NCBI RefSeq assembly: GCF_023343835.1
Contig: NC_064434.1
Location: 10,831,505 to 10,895,504 of the forward strand
DNA from: Lagopus muta
Taxonomy: Eukaryota; Chordata; Aves; Galliformes; Phasianidae
Direction: 5' to 3'
DNA: 64,000 nt
Shown here in pieces: positions 1-12,600 of this stretch; position 1 is the first letter of the stretch, and each line of letters starts with the position of its first letter. The position numbers were made by a program, and so were the translations under genes. The notes under the pieces were generated by a model. The model saw only the letters and a program-made list of their open reading frames with translations. It had not been told where the DNA came from and did no database searches.

Positions 1-2213
1 TGAAAACATATTCAGTGGTAACAGGCAGATGTGTTACATTCACTTATACTTGCAACCAGTTCAGCATGATCTTTTAGGAATATTTTCTGCAGAAGTTATC
101 TGTTACACTGATTCAATATGTTTAAACATTTTCTTCACAAATGTTAGAGCCTGCAAAGCAGTCAGCATTGACACTCAGAACAGCTCCAAGGTAGAGAAAT
201 TGGCCCTAATCCTCGCATTGAGTAAATTACAATAAGGTGAGAACTCCAAATGCATTTAAACTGTGATCTCCCCTCTGCAGAGAATCACAAAGCTGATGAT
301 ACCCCCCAAGGATAAATGTCCCTATGTTGATTTGCTGCAGTGAGCAGAAATAGTGTGAGAGGTGGTATCCTATGCAGTTATTTTCAAATCTATTGCTGCT
401 TCTAACTTTCTTCCACTGCAGTTCTTACAAGATCATGAATGCACCTCATTTCTGACTTTCACAATCCATAAAATACAAGTTTGTTGTTAATTATGGCACA
501 GTATTTTTGGAAAATCCTTCAGTAAGGCAGTCTTTCCAGAAATCTGAAAAGCAACAACTACAACAAAAACTCCTCCAAAAATATAGCTTACCACCAGCTT
601 TAAACAAAAATCTAGAGCACAGAAATTCACAAAGTATGGGTAAAAATTTATGATCCTTCCAGTAAGTACAGTGCTGATATTTTATTCCTGAAAATTCAAG
701 CTGCTGATTAGAACCTTCAGTTTTCAAAAATCAGCAGCAAGAAAGAAACAGGATCAAACAAATGTGTTTTCCACACACACACACAGTCTGTCCACAATTG
801 ACTAGAACATCTGGAATCTCTCCCTTTCTTATTTGCAGGTGACTGCTACTCTGATTCTCCATAGCGTTTCTGTTCTTTCAGCTGTATGCTCACATCATCT
901 GGGTGGTGAGCCTCCAGAAAGAGCCGTTTCCAATAGTTTTGGAAGTTTTGCTCATCTATACAACTCATTTTTCATTTAGAAAATTTACTACAGATCAGCT
1001 TCTGCTACTTGCCAGAGGCCAAACTAAGAAGTTACCAATTTTACTAACGACAGATTATATTATCTATTTCTTTAAACACAGCTAGAGTTTTGCTTCTTAA
1101 CTTCTAAGGTTTCTGCCTTTGTAAGAAATAATTGACTTTTTCATTAGTGCATGAATAATATAAACCAAGGAGAATATAAACCCTGCACTTATGATGGGCC
1201 TTCATTCTGGCCAGAACAAAGAAAAATTATGAATTAAGTACAGGTAAAGAAGAATTTTCTAATAAGCTTGAGAAGACGATTTTTTTGTTTGTTTATGAAC
1301 AGTTTGCTTGACTATTAAGAGGAAAGAAAAAGCACCTTCAAAAATCAATTGCATTTAAGTTCTCGCTGTAAGATCAAACATTTACAGTACATGATACTCT
1401 TCAGAGAGCCTGCAATACTGTTATCATATTTTGATTTTCTGTATTTAACCTTTCGCTTCATATACATGAACATAAGATGAAATTGCATACCCTGTGTAAA
1501 TTAAAAATGCCCTAGCTTAGAAACGTGGTTAAAGCTGATATCAAATTTTCTTTAACAGCAGAAGTGACAGCCACAGAACCAGAATATTCTTATATGGCTT
1601 ATTCATTTGGAAGGTGCAAACATTCAAAGAGGTTTATTATAGGGCACAGCATATTATAAATTTAGCTATGCTCAAACATACACCGCAGCATGTCTTCAGA
1701 TGACCTGCTAGAGATAATCAACATATCCAGCATCCCATAATTTGAAAAGCACAGTTTAAACTAGCAGAATTAACTCAGTGGGGCAAATTTGAAAGTTCCA
1801 GCTATAAAGTGCTGTGCTGATTTGCCTTATTAAACACATCCAATAACAGGCATTTTTTACTAAGTTTGTTTGCATAAGCAGAAGGACTAATAGCCTTAAC
1901 AACCTGGCAGGGAAAAAAAGACTTCATAATTCAAAAGTACCAATCCTGCTCCCTTGTATACCAGAGTCTGTTGTTTACTCATTCAGAACATAACCAAGCC
2001 CAGAATACTTAATATTCGCCTATAATATCTGATCTAGTACCTTTGTCATCATTTTAGTTTCAAACTTCAGCACCAGTATGAAGTATTTCACAACACTTCT
2101 TATTCATCATGAATGTTTGCACTCCAGTCAACATAGCACAGGAGAAACTAAAGAGCTCTGTAAGAAGTGAAGTTTCAGAGTTAATCATTACCATAATTAT
2201 TTTTATGAGCAAC
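1..2213 (-). other. GEN1 3' UTR and downstream DNA
   Basis: This stretch is AT-rich with no coding exon recognisable on either strand. It contains a short CA-dinucleotide run near 772-786. Part of it is presumably GEN1 3' UTR. The short open frames here (60-78 codons) resemble nothing I know. Confidence 0.5.
1633..1638 (-). terminator. GEN1: Candidate GEN1 poly(A) signal
   Basis: TTTATT on the plus strand reads AATAAA in GEN1 orientation, about 575 bases beyond the stop codon at 2214-2216. It is the closest canonical hexamer I noticed. The true 3' end may be farther left or outside the window. Confidence 0.35.
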
Positions 2214-3652
2214 CTAATTACTTTTGAGTCTTCTTTTTAGTCTTTCAGACAGGGGAAGGGGACTGTCTGCCCACGAAGAAATCAGAACATCACTGTCAAC
2301 TTGTGCAGGACAGAAACCTGTGCCCTGAAACAGTTGTTCTGAACTTTGGAAACAATCAATTTCAACTACAGAGGAATTTTTTGGAGATACTTCCAATGAC
2401 AAATTCCCACCAACTTGCTTAAAATTGGTGGTTTTCTCCATCCCTTTAATTACAAGTGCTGAGTCACTGCTGGTACTTTTGCCACTAGCAGTGTTATACC
2501 TTTTCTTCGTAAAAGTTTTTTTTAACTGGCCAGGGTTCAGTTGCCTTTTCTTCTGCTTACATATTGGATTTTTATTCATGTTCCCATCATCACTGTCCTC
2601 ACTAGAAGAGCATTTGCTCTGACACACACTCTTGAAAGAAGTTTTCCAAGCAGTCTGAGTACAAGTTTTTGTTATGTTATGGACAGGAACAACATTTGCT
2701 GGCAAAGGAAGAGGCAGCGGAAGCACTTCACACACAGTATGCAACGGCTCTGCTGTTTGCCTGCTGGGGACTCGAGATGTTGAGCAGCTCATAATACAGT
2801 CTTTCTGCATCATTTCATGCTGGGTGTCGCTTTCTTTAGAAACAGGTGCACTGGATTCACTTGCACAGGTTTCTGGGAACACGTTTTTAGTGTCTTGTAC
2901 TAGTTTATTTAACTGACACGAGGAAGAGAAATAATCTTTATCAAGTTTCAATGCTGCTTCTGTGTGCTTAAAATGTTTGAAAGACTCCTGCTGCATTACA
3001 TCTTCTGGCAGCACAGACTTTGATGGAACAGAAGTCTTCTTAAGTATACGCTCACTTAAAGGCAACTTCTGAAGTTGTTCCATGTGGCCATCCCAAAGCA
3101 AATCATCTGCACTATCAGAATGATCTGGATCTGACTGTGCAGCACCAGAATACTGCAAGCTATTTTTTACTGTTTTGTGATGTAGTGGATATGAATGTTT
3201 TATGTACGCAGTCAAGTCAGGTGCCGGATCACAGGTATTACACCCATGGGTTGCTGAAGTGCTGAAGAAGGTTCCTTTCCCATCAATGCTGCTCAGTTGT
3301 AGATCAGCCCTTACACAGGATGACGCTCCCGAGTTCTTAGTAAATTGTGCTTGCACTACAGATGAGTCAGTCAATGTATTCTTTAAGTGCAAGAAAAGTG
3401 ATGCTGTCTGAGAAAGTCCAACTGATTCTGACATTTGAACAGATGTTACACAAGAAGCTGCAGCTATCTCTGGATCTTTTGATTCCGTGATTCTCTGGCA
3501 TATCTGATACTCAGGTGGAGTTTTTCCATCAGATGTGTGGTCTGGCACAGGAACAACTTCACACGCAGACTTGAAATTCATTTGAGACAGAAAATTGGTA
3601 ACTTCACTATAAGCATCCGATAACTCCTTTTCTTTTGGTCTGTTCTTCTTGT
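2214..3652 (-). CDS. GEN1: GEN1 terminal coding exon: disordered C-terminal tail
   Basis: This single exon encodes residues about 470-948, just over half of GEN1. The acceptor is a poly-T tract followed by CAG at 3655-3653. The composition is Ser/Lys/Gln-rich with basic patches ([16 protein letters not shown]) that could serve nuclear localisation or DNA binding. I see no folded domain. The very end reads [16 protein letters not shown], which clearly parallels the human C-terminus (SPLPLRQRLKLRFQ). A related LPLSERI occurs earlier, at residues 666-672. Several 65-80-codon frames on the plus strand across this exon are antisense shadows. Confidence 0.95.
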
Positions 3653-6600
3653 CTGAAAGAAAAAAAAAAAAAGCATACAAACATTGTACTTCTCCTGCCA
3701 TTGAGCAATATTTACTTTTGTTTCTTGTACTTTGGTAAGGCCCCTAAGACAAAAATTTCTGGACTTACTTTTCTGTTTCTTTGCCAGAACTTCTGACTTT
3801 TCCATTTGGTAAAGAGCAACAACATCTGGATAAGCAGCCTGAAACAAAGGCTGCTCTTCTATTGTAACTACATACAACTCCACAGGCTCATCTTCTGCGT
3901 CAACATAGTGTTCTATCAAAATTAATGAGTTTATATTAGAAATATATATACAAATATGTCAGAGGATGGAATGAGAAAAAAGTATTTGAGTGTAAGGAAG
4001 ATATGTAAAGAGACAAATAGCACAAGGTTTGAGGCCTAGCTATGGCATGGCTGTTTGCTTTCTGACAAGCTCCCACATCATACAGACACACTGAGGACTG
4101 AAGTCTGTCATCATGAAACAAGACATAACATGACATGAAAAAGAGTCCAGATCTTATTAACCAGAAAAAAATAATTGGAAACCAAGCCTCTTGCTTTCTG
4201 GATAAGTAGTTAAAATGGTTGTTTTTTGTTTGTTTGTTTGGGGGAAGGTGTTATTTGTGTTTGGTTTTGTCTTAATTTTCAGCATTGCTCTTGGTTTCAG
4301 GGTATCTGAAATGTGACATTTTCTTTCACAGTACTGTTTTCCCAATCTTATTCATACATCTCTTATCATAATGCTATCAAACTATTTTCCTTCCTTAAAG
4401 AATGCTTTTTTGTATGAATTAGACTGTTCAATAATTAGCACAGAAACAATTCCAACCTGGTTTTTCCCACTCAATTTCAAAACAGGGAACTCCATTTTTA
4501 ACACGTGTCTTGACAATTCTGCAAGAAAAGAAAGCAACACATTAGATGATTTTGTCTGAACAAGAAACAAGGAATCTAAGGGAGAATCTAAGATACCTAA
4601 AAATATTTCACTATTTTAATTTATAATGATTCAGAACAGAAGAAAATAATGTCTGTAGCAGTGAACTTAGCATAGCATTATAAAAATATGCTTTTTTTTT
4701 CTTTTAAATGCATAAGTTGTATACTAAAATTTTGGCTCTAGATATTGAATAGTGATTATTCATTTAAGAGAAACAACGCTGCTCCGAGTAGCATAACTGG
4801 AAATCAGAACTGTTCTGAACATATAACCCTAATGCAAACTTCCACAAACATCAGTTTGTTATCTTCAACTATGCCACAACTGTTGCCACAGACAGTAATT
4901 TGAACAGATGTTACTGTTCACATCTTTTGCATAAAAGCATGAAGATAGTAAACAGGGCTGTCATTAAGACAGAATGTGAACTGAACAAGGGCAGTCAAAG
5001 TTCCTATATGTAAAGAGGTTGGTGCTTTATCATTACTACGTTTTTAAACGACTGAAAAGAAAATAAGATCAAGATCTGACTTTTAAACTCTTGAAACACT
5101 ACACAGAAACATAAACAGAACATATGAATTTTTTCATTCAAAGCAAAATATCAGTAACTTGTCTAATCAACTCATTAAAAAGCAGCCTCCAAACATCACA
5201 CTCAATCCAGTCACTCTTCTGTAAGATAATGCTAAACAAAACAGCTTCTTTACAAGGAACACTTTAACAGGCTATCAACCCATCAATCCAAGAGATGATG
5301 CCATACTGACATTGACTGCTTTTTGTTTCCAAAAATTGAAGTCCATAAAAAACTGCACAGCACCAAGAAATGGAATGACAAATAAACCTTACAACAGAAG
5401 AAAGTAGATCCCCCCAAAACAACCTCTCTGGAAGTTAAATAATTTCTTTCACACTGTGAAGTTAAGCTTAGCTACCTTTTGCCAACAGACACTGACAGAT
5501 CAAAATGATACCAACTCTGGCCCAGAGAATTCCTGAGTAACGGAAACTGGATGCTGGGAAAATACTGAGATGAAAATCGTTACTTTTATCGCGCTGTTTT
5601 TCCTACTATCCATTTTAAGTACCCAGGATCCAGGGCCATGTCAGTAATGACAAAGGACTGAATTTTTTTGAGAGAAGAGGTAGCAGAAACAAAATGGAAG
5701 GCAATGATTTCACTAGACACAACTGAGTATGCAGATGTTTATTTATAAGTCCATGCTTGTATCTTTTAATCACTAAAGTCAATCAAAATTGACTAAGTAT
5801 CTGAGAAGTAATCCCTTAAAAGGTAAACCTCATGTGCACAGACCCAAAGAAATAGAATGGAATAGTAAGCATAGGAGAAAGCAGGCTCTGTTGGAACATA
5901 AGAAAACTACTGTATGTACAACTTTGTGCAGCAGCAACATATATAATAATATGTTCATTTAAATTTTTAACTCTATTCAAAATGAGCACATAGCTTGAAT
6001 CAGAGAGGAAAGAAAATAATTACATTTTTGTAAAAAAAATATATAAATTAAAAATTCCTCCAGCAGCACAAGTAAAATATTAGGTTGAAGAACATCTGTT
6101 ACCTTACCGAATTGCCTGCAGTTGCTTTGAATCAATGTATCCAGATTTTCTCTGGATCATATCATAACGTGTCAGCAGCACTAATAGCTTTTTACAAGCA
6201 TAATGCTTTGTCCATTCCATCTTCTCAGAAGCAAATATCTGTTAGCGTAAAGCAAACAAAAAAACCCCATGCTTTAAAACTTGCTTACTCTGTTAGATAT
6301 CAAACTTCAACAGCTGTAGAGTAGAAACATAGAACTAGATACTTTAAACATATAAGTTAAAGAAACACCAAACAATATCTCACTACCAAGTGGAGGAATG
6401 CTTATCTCTGTAAATGAACAGATCTACCTGCTGCCAGTAACAAATTGAAGGAAGAGTGATATGAAAGAAAAGTCACATTCCAGATGGCCATGCAGAGCTG
6501 TCACACTGTGTGACAAGCTAGGGCTACAAGTCAGAGCCAAAATGGTAGTCTATGGGGTGGTGACACGTGAATTCCCCACTAAGAAAAACTTCAGGATGGA

Positions 6601-9600
6601 GCCCTCATTGGGTAACTGGTGTGATCTTTTGGGATAGGAAAGCAACGACACTTCTAGATTTCCTGCAACCCAGACAAAGCATCAACTCTGACTGCTACAT
6701 CATGACATTGACTAAGCTGAAGGCTCCAACTTCCACAGCCAGGCCAGAGAAGACGACAACACAATAAAGCCAGGACCACACCAGTTTAAAGATCATGGAA
6801 CTCTTTGCCAGTCTTGGCTGGACTGGCCAGATTTGGCACCTTCTGACTGCCATCTGTTTAGGCCAATCAAAGACAGACTGCACGGGTAGTTTTCCTAGCA
6901 ATGATGCTGCCATAGTAGCCGTGAAACAGTGGGCCACCTCTGCTGGTGCACATTTTTTTACTAATGCAGCATGCAGGTTCTTGCTAATTGGTGGTGAAAA
7001 TAAATAGCTAATAGTGATGATTATGTTAAAAAAAAAAAAAAAAAAAGTGCTTTGTAGCAAAAAATTTGCTCTATCAAACCATGGCATTGTGCTCTTCGTA
7101 GCTGGTGCAGTTTGCATGAAAGCAAGCAGTAGGCATTACTTTTGGAGCAAACTCTGTATGTCACTTCTGAGTTTTGAGCACTTGGAATCGAAGTGCCTCT
7201 GTACCTGGAAGGTGGTAAGATTGTGCTAAATACAGGCCTGCCATTTTCTGGGGGAAAATATGCATAATTCAGAATAAATGTTTCTGCTTGTTATGTATAG
7301 AAGCTGGCTGCCTTCCAGCCAAAAACCTCAAAGCCTGCAAATGTAACCTGAGTGACCCTGAGTGACCACATATGTATGCTGGTAAGAGGACAAGGCAAAC
7401 GTGAGTAAAAACCAAGAGCCACACCTGTTAAAACTTTTACGAAAGGTGGGAGAAAGACAACATTCCTGAAGCATTATGCCTCATAAACACACTGTATTTT
7501 ATACACTAGAGATGATCCAATGCTCAGCAATCCACTCCAGTAATGCTAGACAATGAAAAATGAAACAACGGCAAGTGACCTTTTTTCCAATTTACTATAC
7601 TTGAGCTCTTCTAAATGCCTATTTACATCAACTAATTTTTCACAGTTGCCAAGTTTTGACTTTCAAAAAGAATGAGGCAAATTAAAGGCTGTAACAAGGT
7701 ACTTTCATTATATTTCCTGTAGAATTACCAACGGGGGGGGGGGAAAAAAGATCACAGATGACTTCCCTAAGGGAAAAAACAAGAAAATCCATAGAGCTGA
7801 ATATTCAGTGTTTTCACATATACCTGAAATGACAATAAATTTGGCCTTCTGCATTCCATTATCTTGTTCAGTTTATTCTTGTTTACAAGGAATTCTTGGA
7901 TAACCTTGAGATAAAAACAGAAAAGAGGCAGTTGAAGAAAGGGCAAAAAACCTGAAATTTCAATTAACTGATTTGGAAAATTAATCTTTAACTAGGCTTC
8001 TTACCTCAGCGAATGGAAAGCCTTCACAACTTTTAGCTTTTCTGCAGGTAAAACAAATGTGTTAGAAACTGAATAACAAATAGGAAAAATACACATTTTA
8101 AATGCTCACTCTGCCCATGAAAGGGAAAGCAGTTTCTTTTCAAAACATTCCTACTTTCTGATATTGTCCTCCACTGCACTTGCTTGTTTCACTTGCTCTA
8201 ACTGATGCCATTCGCAAGGGCAGCAGTATTTGGAGTCACTGGGTTTGCAGTATCTAGTGCTTTCACAGAATTTACATCCACTGCGCTCATGTTCCTTGTA
8301 TGATCCTATAGAAGATGCACAAATCACGATGAGAAAGGAGGTTTTAGAAACCCCCCAAAGCAATATTAGCAATAAAAAAAAAAATAAAGGTCAGAACACA
8401 AATGAATAACAGCTGTAAGCATATCTGAGTATATTAGCTATATAACTACCATAAAAACTGACAAAAATAATGTGTTATTTTTAAAAAATTATTTTCTTAA
8501 GACTGTCCCTAACTGTTTCAGACCTTGTGCTGAGGAATTTACCATAAATGAATGCTGCAGAAGTAGCATGGGACATTTTGACAAAATAATAAGTAAGAGA
8601 GACATAAAACAAGCTTCTTCCCCCTTCTCATTACCATCCAAAGCAATACCTTTAAATGAGTTCAATGAAGAAATTACAAAAACGAGGTTAGGACTAATTT
8701 ATTTTGAAGAAAAAGCTACAACAAAATCCAGCAGTGGCAGTGGGCTCAGTCCTCATGCAGAGCCAGTTTAGGGAGGAGAAAAAGGAAGTTGCTTGCCATT
8801 ACAGAGTGCTGTTTTTAGTGACACTGCTAAAAAGGTAAATATCTGGGATCACACAAATGCACTGTATTAACATTCCACTATCAACTGGTTTCACATTTGA
8901 GAAACGTCACTTGCACCCTCAAAAAGTCTTCATACAGATACACAGTGCAGAAAATGTGCAGTCAGAAGCTGAATGACAAGAAAAGCATTTTGTAATGCTA
9001 GTCACAAAAATTCAACCAGCCAATGACCCCACCATCCAGAATCAAGAGCACATAAATGATTAAACTAAAAATAAAATTCTACACTTTCAACACTGACCTG
9101 GATGATGGCAGTCAGAACAGTGCACTACTCTTTTAACAACCAAAGGTGGATTATTATCATGCTCAGATTGTTCTTTCCATTGCTCAAACCTATTGGGTGA
9201 TATTTAAAGGATTAAGAAATACTTTATACTTTCATACTTAAAATCAAACACCCAAGTAGGCCTTTGCACTTCTCAAGTATTTGCTCAAGAAGTATTTCTT
9301 AAGTTAAGAAACTAGATTATTTGTTTTGCAAGTATATCCGTGGTGGATTATGAATACTGACATGCACATTAAGATAACAAACACAGAAAGCGTTTAGAAC
9401 CTCATGTCCTAATCCCAAACCAGTTAAAAAATAAGAATTATCAGTCCTTGTGACTTCTATTCCAGTGCAACAACATACTCTAAAAGCTGGGTGTCAGCTA
9501 ATATTTAAAACAATCCACAAGTTCACAAAGCACAGCATGCAATTCATTTAGGCAAACAACAATGCAGCCACTTGACTCTCAAAAAAAAAAAAAAAAAAAA

Positions 9601-12600
9601 AAAATTAAAAAATATTACTAGCATTGTGTTGGAGCTGAAGCCCATACCAGAAAGTATGTGAACTAAAAGTAATTCAGCATACAGGGTAAACTTCCACTTT
9701 ACCTTTGCAGTAAATTTTGACCTCTCAAAGTCTCAATTAATTTTAAAGCTTGTTCTTTTCCAACTCCTGGAACACCCTATAGAGACAGAAATATGAAACA
9801 TTAAGAAATGGACACATGCAGTACACACATCTTTACTGCCTTTCTAACATTATGAAATGTTAGAAATAACAGAAATAACACACTAACAAAAAACAATCCC
9901 AAGGCACTGAGCTAAACTGAGAAAATATATATTTTTTACAAAATTATGAATAGAAATGGCAAAAGACTGGAGCTACGCAATCAGTGTGACACACAAGATG
10001 CACAGAACAGCCTTACCCTCAAAAGCAACTCAGATTAAGTCACGTGTCTTCCTGTTTCCTACTGTCTTTTTCCTGCATTTTCCAACCCCGTTCTTACTCT
10101 TTTTCTCCCTCCTATCTGAAACTGGATTCTACGTTCTTGCCAGCTATGTGCCAGCCAGCCAGCTGAAACTCTTCATAATAGTTTTGGAAAGACAAAGACT
10201 ATCTGAAGTCAAAATGCTGGAAACTCGAGGAGAAAAAAAACAAAAAAACAACGACAACAGCAAAAAGCTTTCAGTCACAGGAGAAAAAGCAGCTTTATGG
10301 CAAGGAAACCTCTAATACGAGTTTTCTAGCTGATAGGCAATTTACAGTGAATAGTGCAGAAGCATTTTCTGAAAGTTAATTAAAAATCTCAAGCCTTACA
10401 TAAGTTCGCCTCTTTCCTTGTTTGATTTTGATATTTACATTATTACATCTGCAGTACACTGTAACTCTTAAATTCACTGAAGAGCAGCAGACAGTTGATT
10501 AAAAACAACCAGAACAATTTAAATGTATGTGCTGCTTTTCAGTTCCTCGTTCAATTCTTACACCCATTATTTTGCTAAGAATCAGTGCAGTTGAACACGT
10601 ATACCATACTGAGTGTCCTTCCTACAGCACTGCTACAAGTTTCATTCAGACATAATGATTGAATAGAATACATGCAACTGCATGAAATAAATCAATTTTC
10701 AAAACCAATTAGAAGTAGTCACTGGACTACAGCCAGACACTTGAGCAGACAATCAGGTACTCAGCTTCTGCAAGGAAAGCAGCATTTTTGTATGTAATGA
10801 ACAAAGCAAGTGCAGTTATATTCAGGTAAGTGATGAGGTAAGTATTCTCACTTACCTGATCTGCCAATCCCCACACCTGCTGCACTCCTGTAGTTCAGCT
10901 TTCCTTAGAAGTTTGTATAATTGTTTGCTTTGCTGGGCTGCAGCAACTCAAGACTGGCCTGGTGCTACATAACTGTGCCATTTTAGGACTATGCAAGAAC
11001 TCAGCATACCAGCAGCTGCTACATGCATTACAGAAACTACTGATAAGCCACTATTTTCAGCCCCTCCCCTGCTCAGTAGAGTTTCTTTTGTGATAATGAA
11101 ATGTTTAGATTACTATAGCAGAAGCAAGTCTCTCGTTAAAGAAAAAAAGAGGAAAGAATTAGAGTGATGCACTCTACCTGCTGCTTAAAAGGACAGATTT
11201 ATTAAATTGAAACACCATGATTTAAGAGTTAACTTAGACAACCAGAATGGGAGCATTAATGTCTGTGGTCATCATATGATGGATTGTACAGAAATAAAGT
11301 TTCATCCCCTTTCCTTTCCATTCCAAAACTGTTCAAAGCCTCAACGACAACAATCCAAGAGCTTTCAAGGAGAAAAAAAAAAAAAAAAAAAAAAAAAAGA
11401 GACTTTTATTTAGTAATGAATTAAGTAAGTTTTAAGTTCTATCCATAACGAGCGTTACTACTACCCGCAGTTCAAACAATGACTACTAGCTATCCCAAAG
11501 GACACAGTGTTTTTTCTCATTTTCCTCAGCTACTACATCAGGGTTATACTATATGTGCTAACAGGCAGTTCTCATGTTTGCTCAGTATCATTAAACTGAA
11601 CTTTCACACAATGGAGATGAAGACTGAAGTCAGGACGAACACATCAGATTTAGAAAGATTAACGCTCCACTTTGATCACCTTAAACTATCACAAAAAATT
11701 ATGACTTATTAAGCATCCGCAGTCTCAGCAATCATGTATTGCACACAGTTCTGTTAGCATGTGAAGTCTTCCTTGATATGCTGTAAGTAATTGCTTACCT
11801 TTGGAAGATAATCACAACCCAGAAGAACAGCTAGTCCAATCAAAGACTCTCTGTCACAACCAAGCTTCTCCTTAATAGAGGACATTGTGTAGCAATCAAG
11901 ATGAGACTCCTGAAAAAGACATTTATCATTTATTTCATTTCTGTGACACCAGGGAAGGAACTGCCATGTCTGCAGTCCTACCCTACAACGGGTCTACCCT
12001 ACAAAATACAGAAGATGGATAAATCCTATAAAACAGCAATTAAAGTTTATAATGTAACACATGGACACCACGAGAATAACAGCACTTCTAGAATTTCAAG
12101 CTGCAAGCATGGATACCAACTATTTAAAAACTACCTTTTAGATAAGAAATACCAACCCAATCTCCTTTTTCCTCGTTTCATTGTAGGTTTACCAGGCAAA
12201 ACACATTAAATCTTTTCTCTGATTTACAGAGAAAGTGTCAACTAAGAAAATTTGGTTCTGCCAGTTTTAGAAAAAACACACTCTTAATAAACATTTTCAG
12301 CTCAAGGTCATAAATTGTTTTTTTTACTGAATGATCACAACAACCTGTTAGTTACAATACAGATGCATAATCTCTTTCCTATTCATCATTTAAGACTAAG
12401 AGCATTAAGGGTAAATATATTTGTAATGAGTAAACCAAACATGTACGATGAACACACACAGACCAGCCAGGAGGCTGACCACTCTACATAGTCCAAATGG
12501 CAATTTATAGGAAGCAATTTCACTAAAATTCTCCACTGTAGAAGGAAAAAAAACAAACATCGCTTATCTTTATTGCGCACCACGGAACACCACAAACAGA

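Noticed and set aside
2425-2916. Overlapping plus-strand frames across the last GEN1 exon
   Set aside because: Antisense shadows of real GEN1 coding sequence on the minus strand.
9956-10315. 119-codon plus-strand open frame in a GEN1 intron
   Set aside because: Low-complexity Lys/Asn-rich end, no recognisable family, no splice or promoter context, antisense to GEN1 intron DNA.
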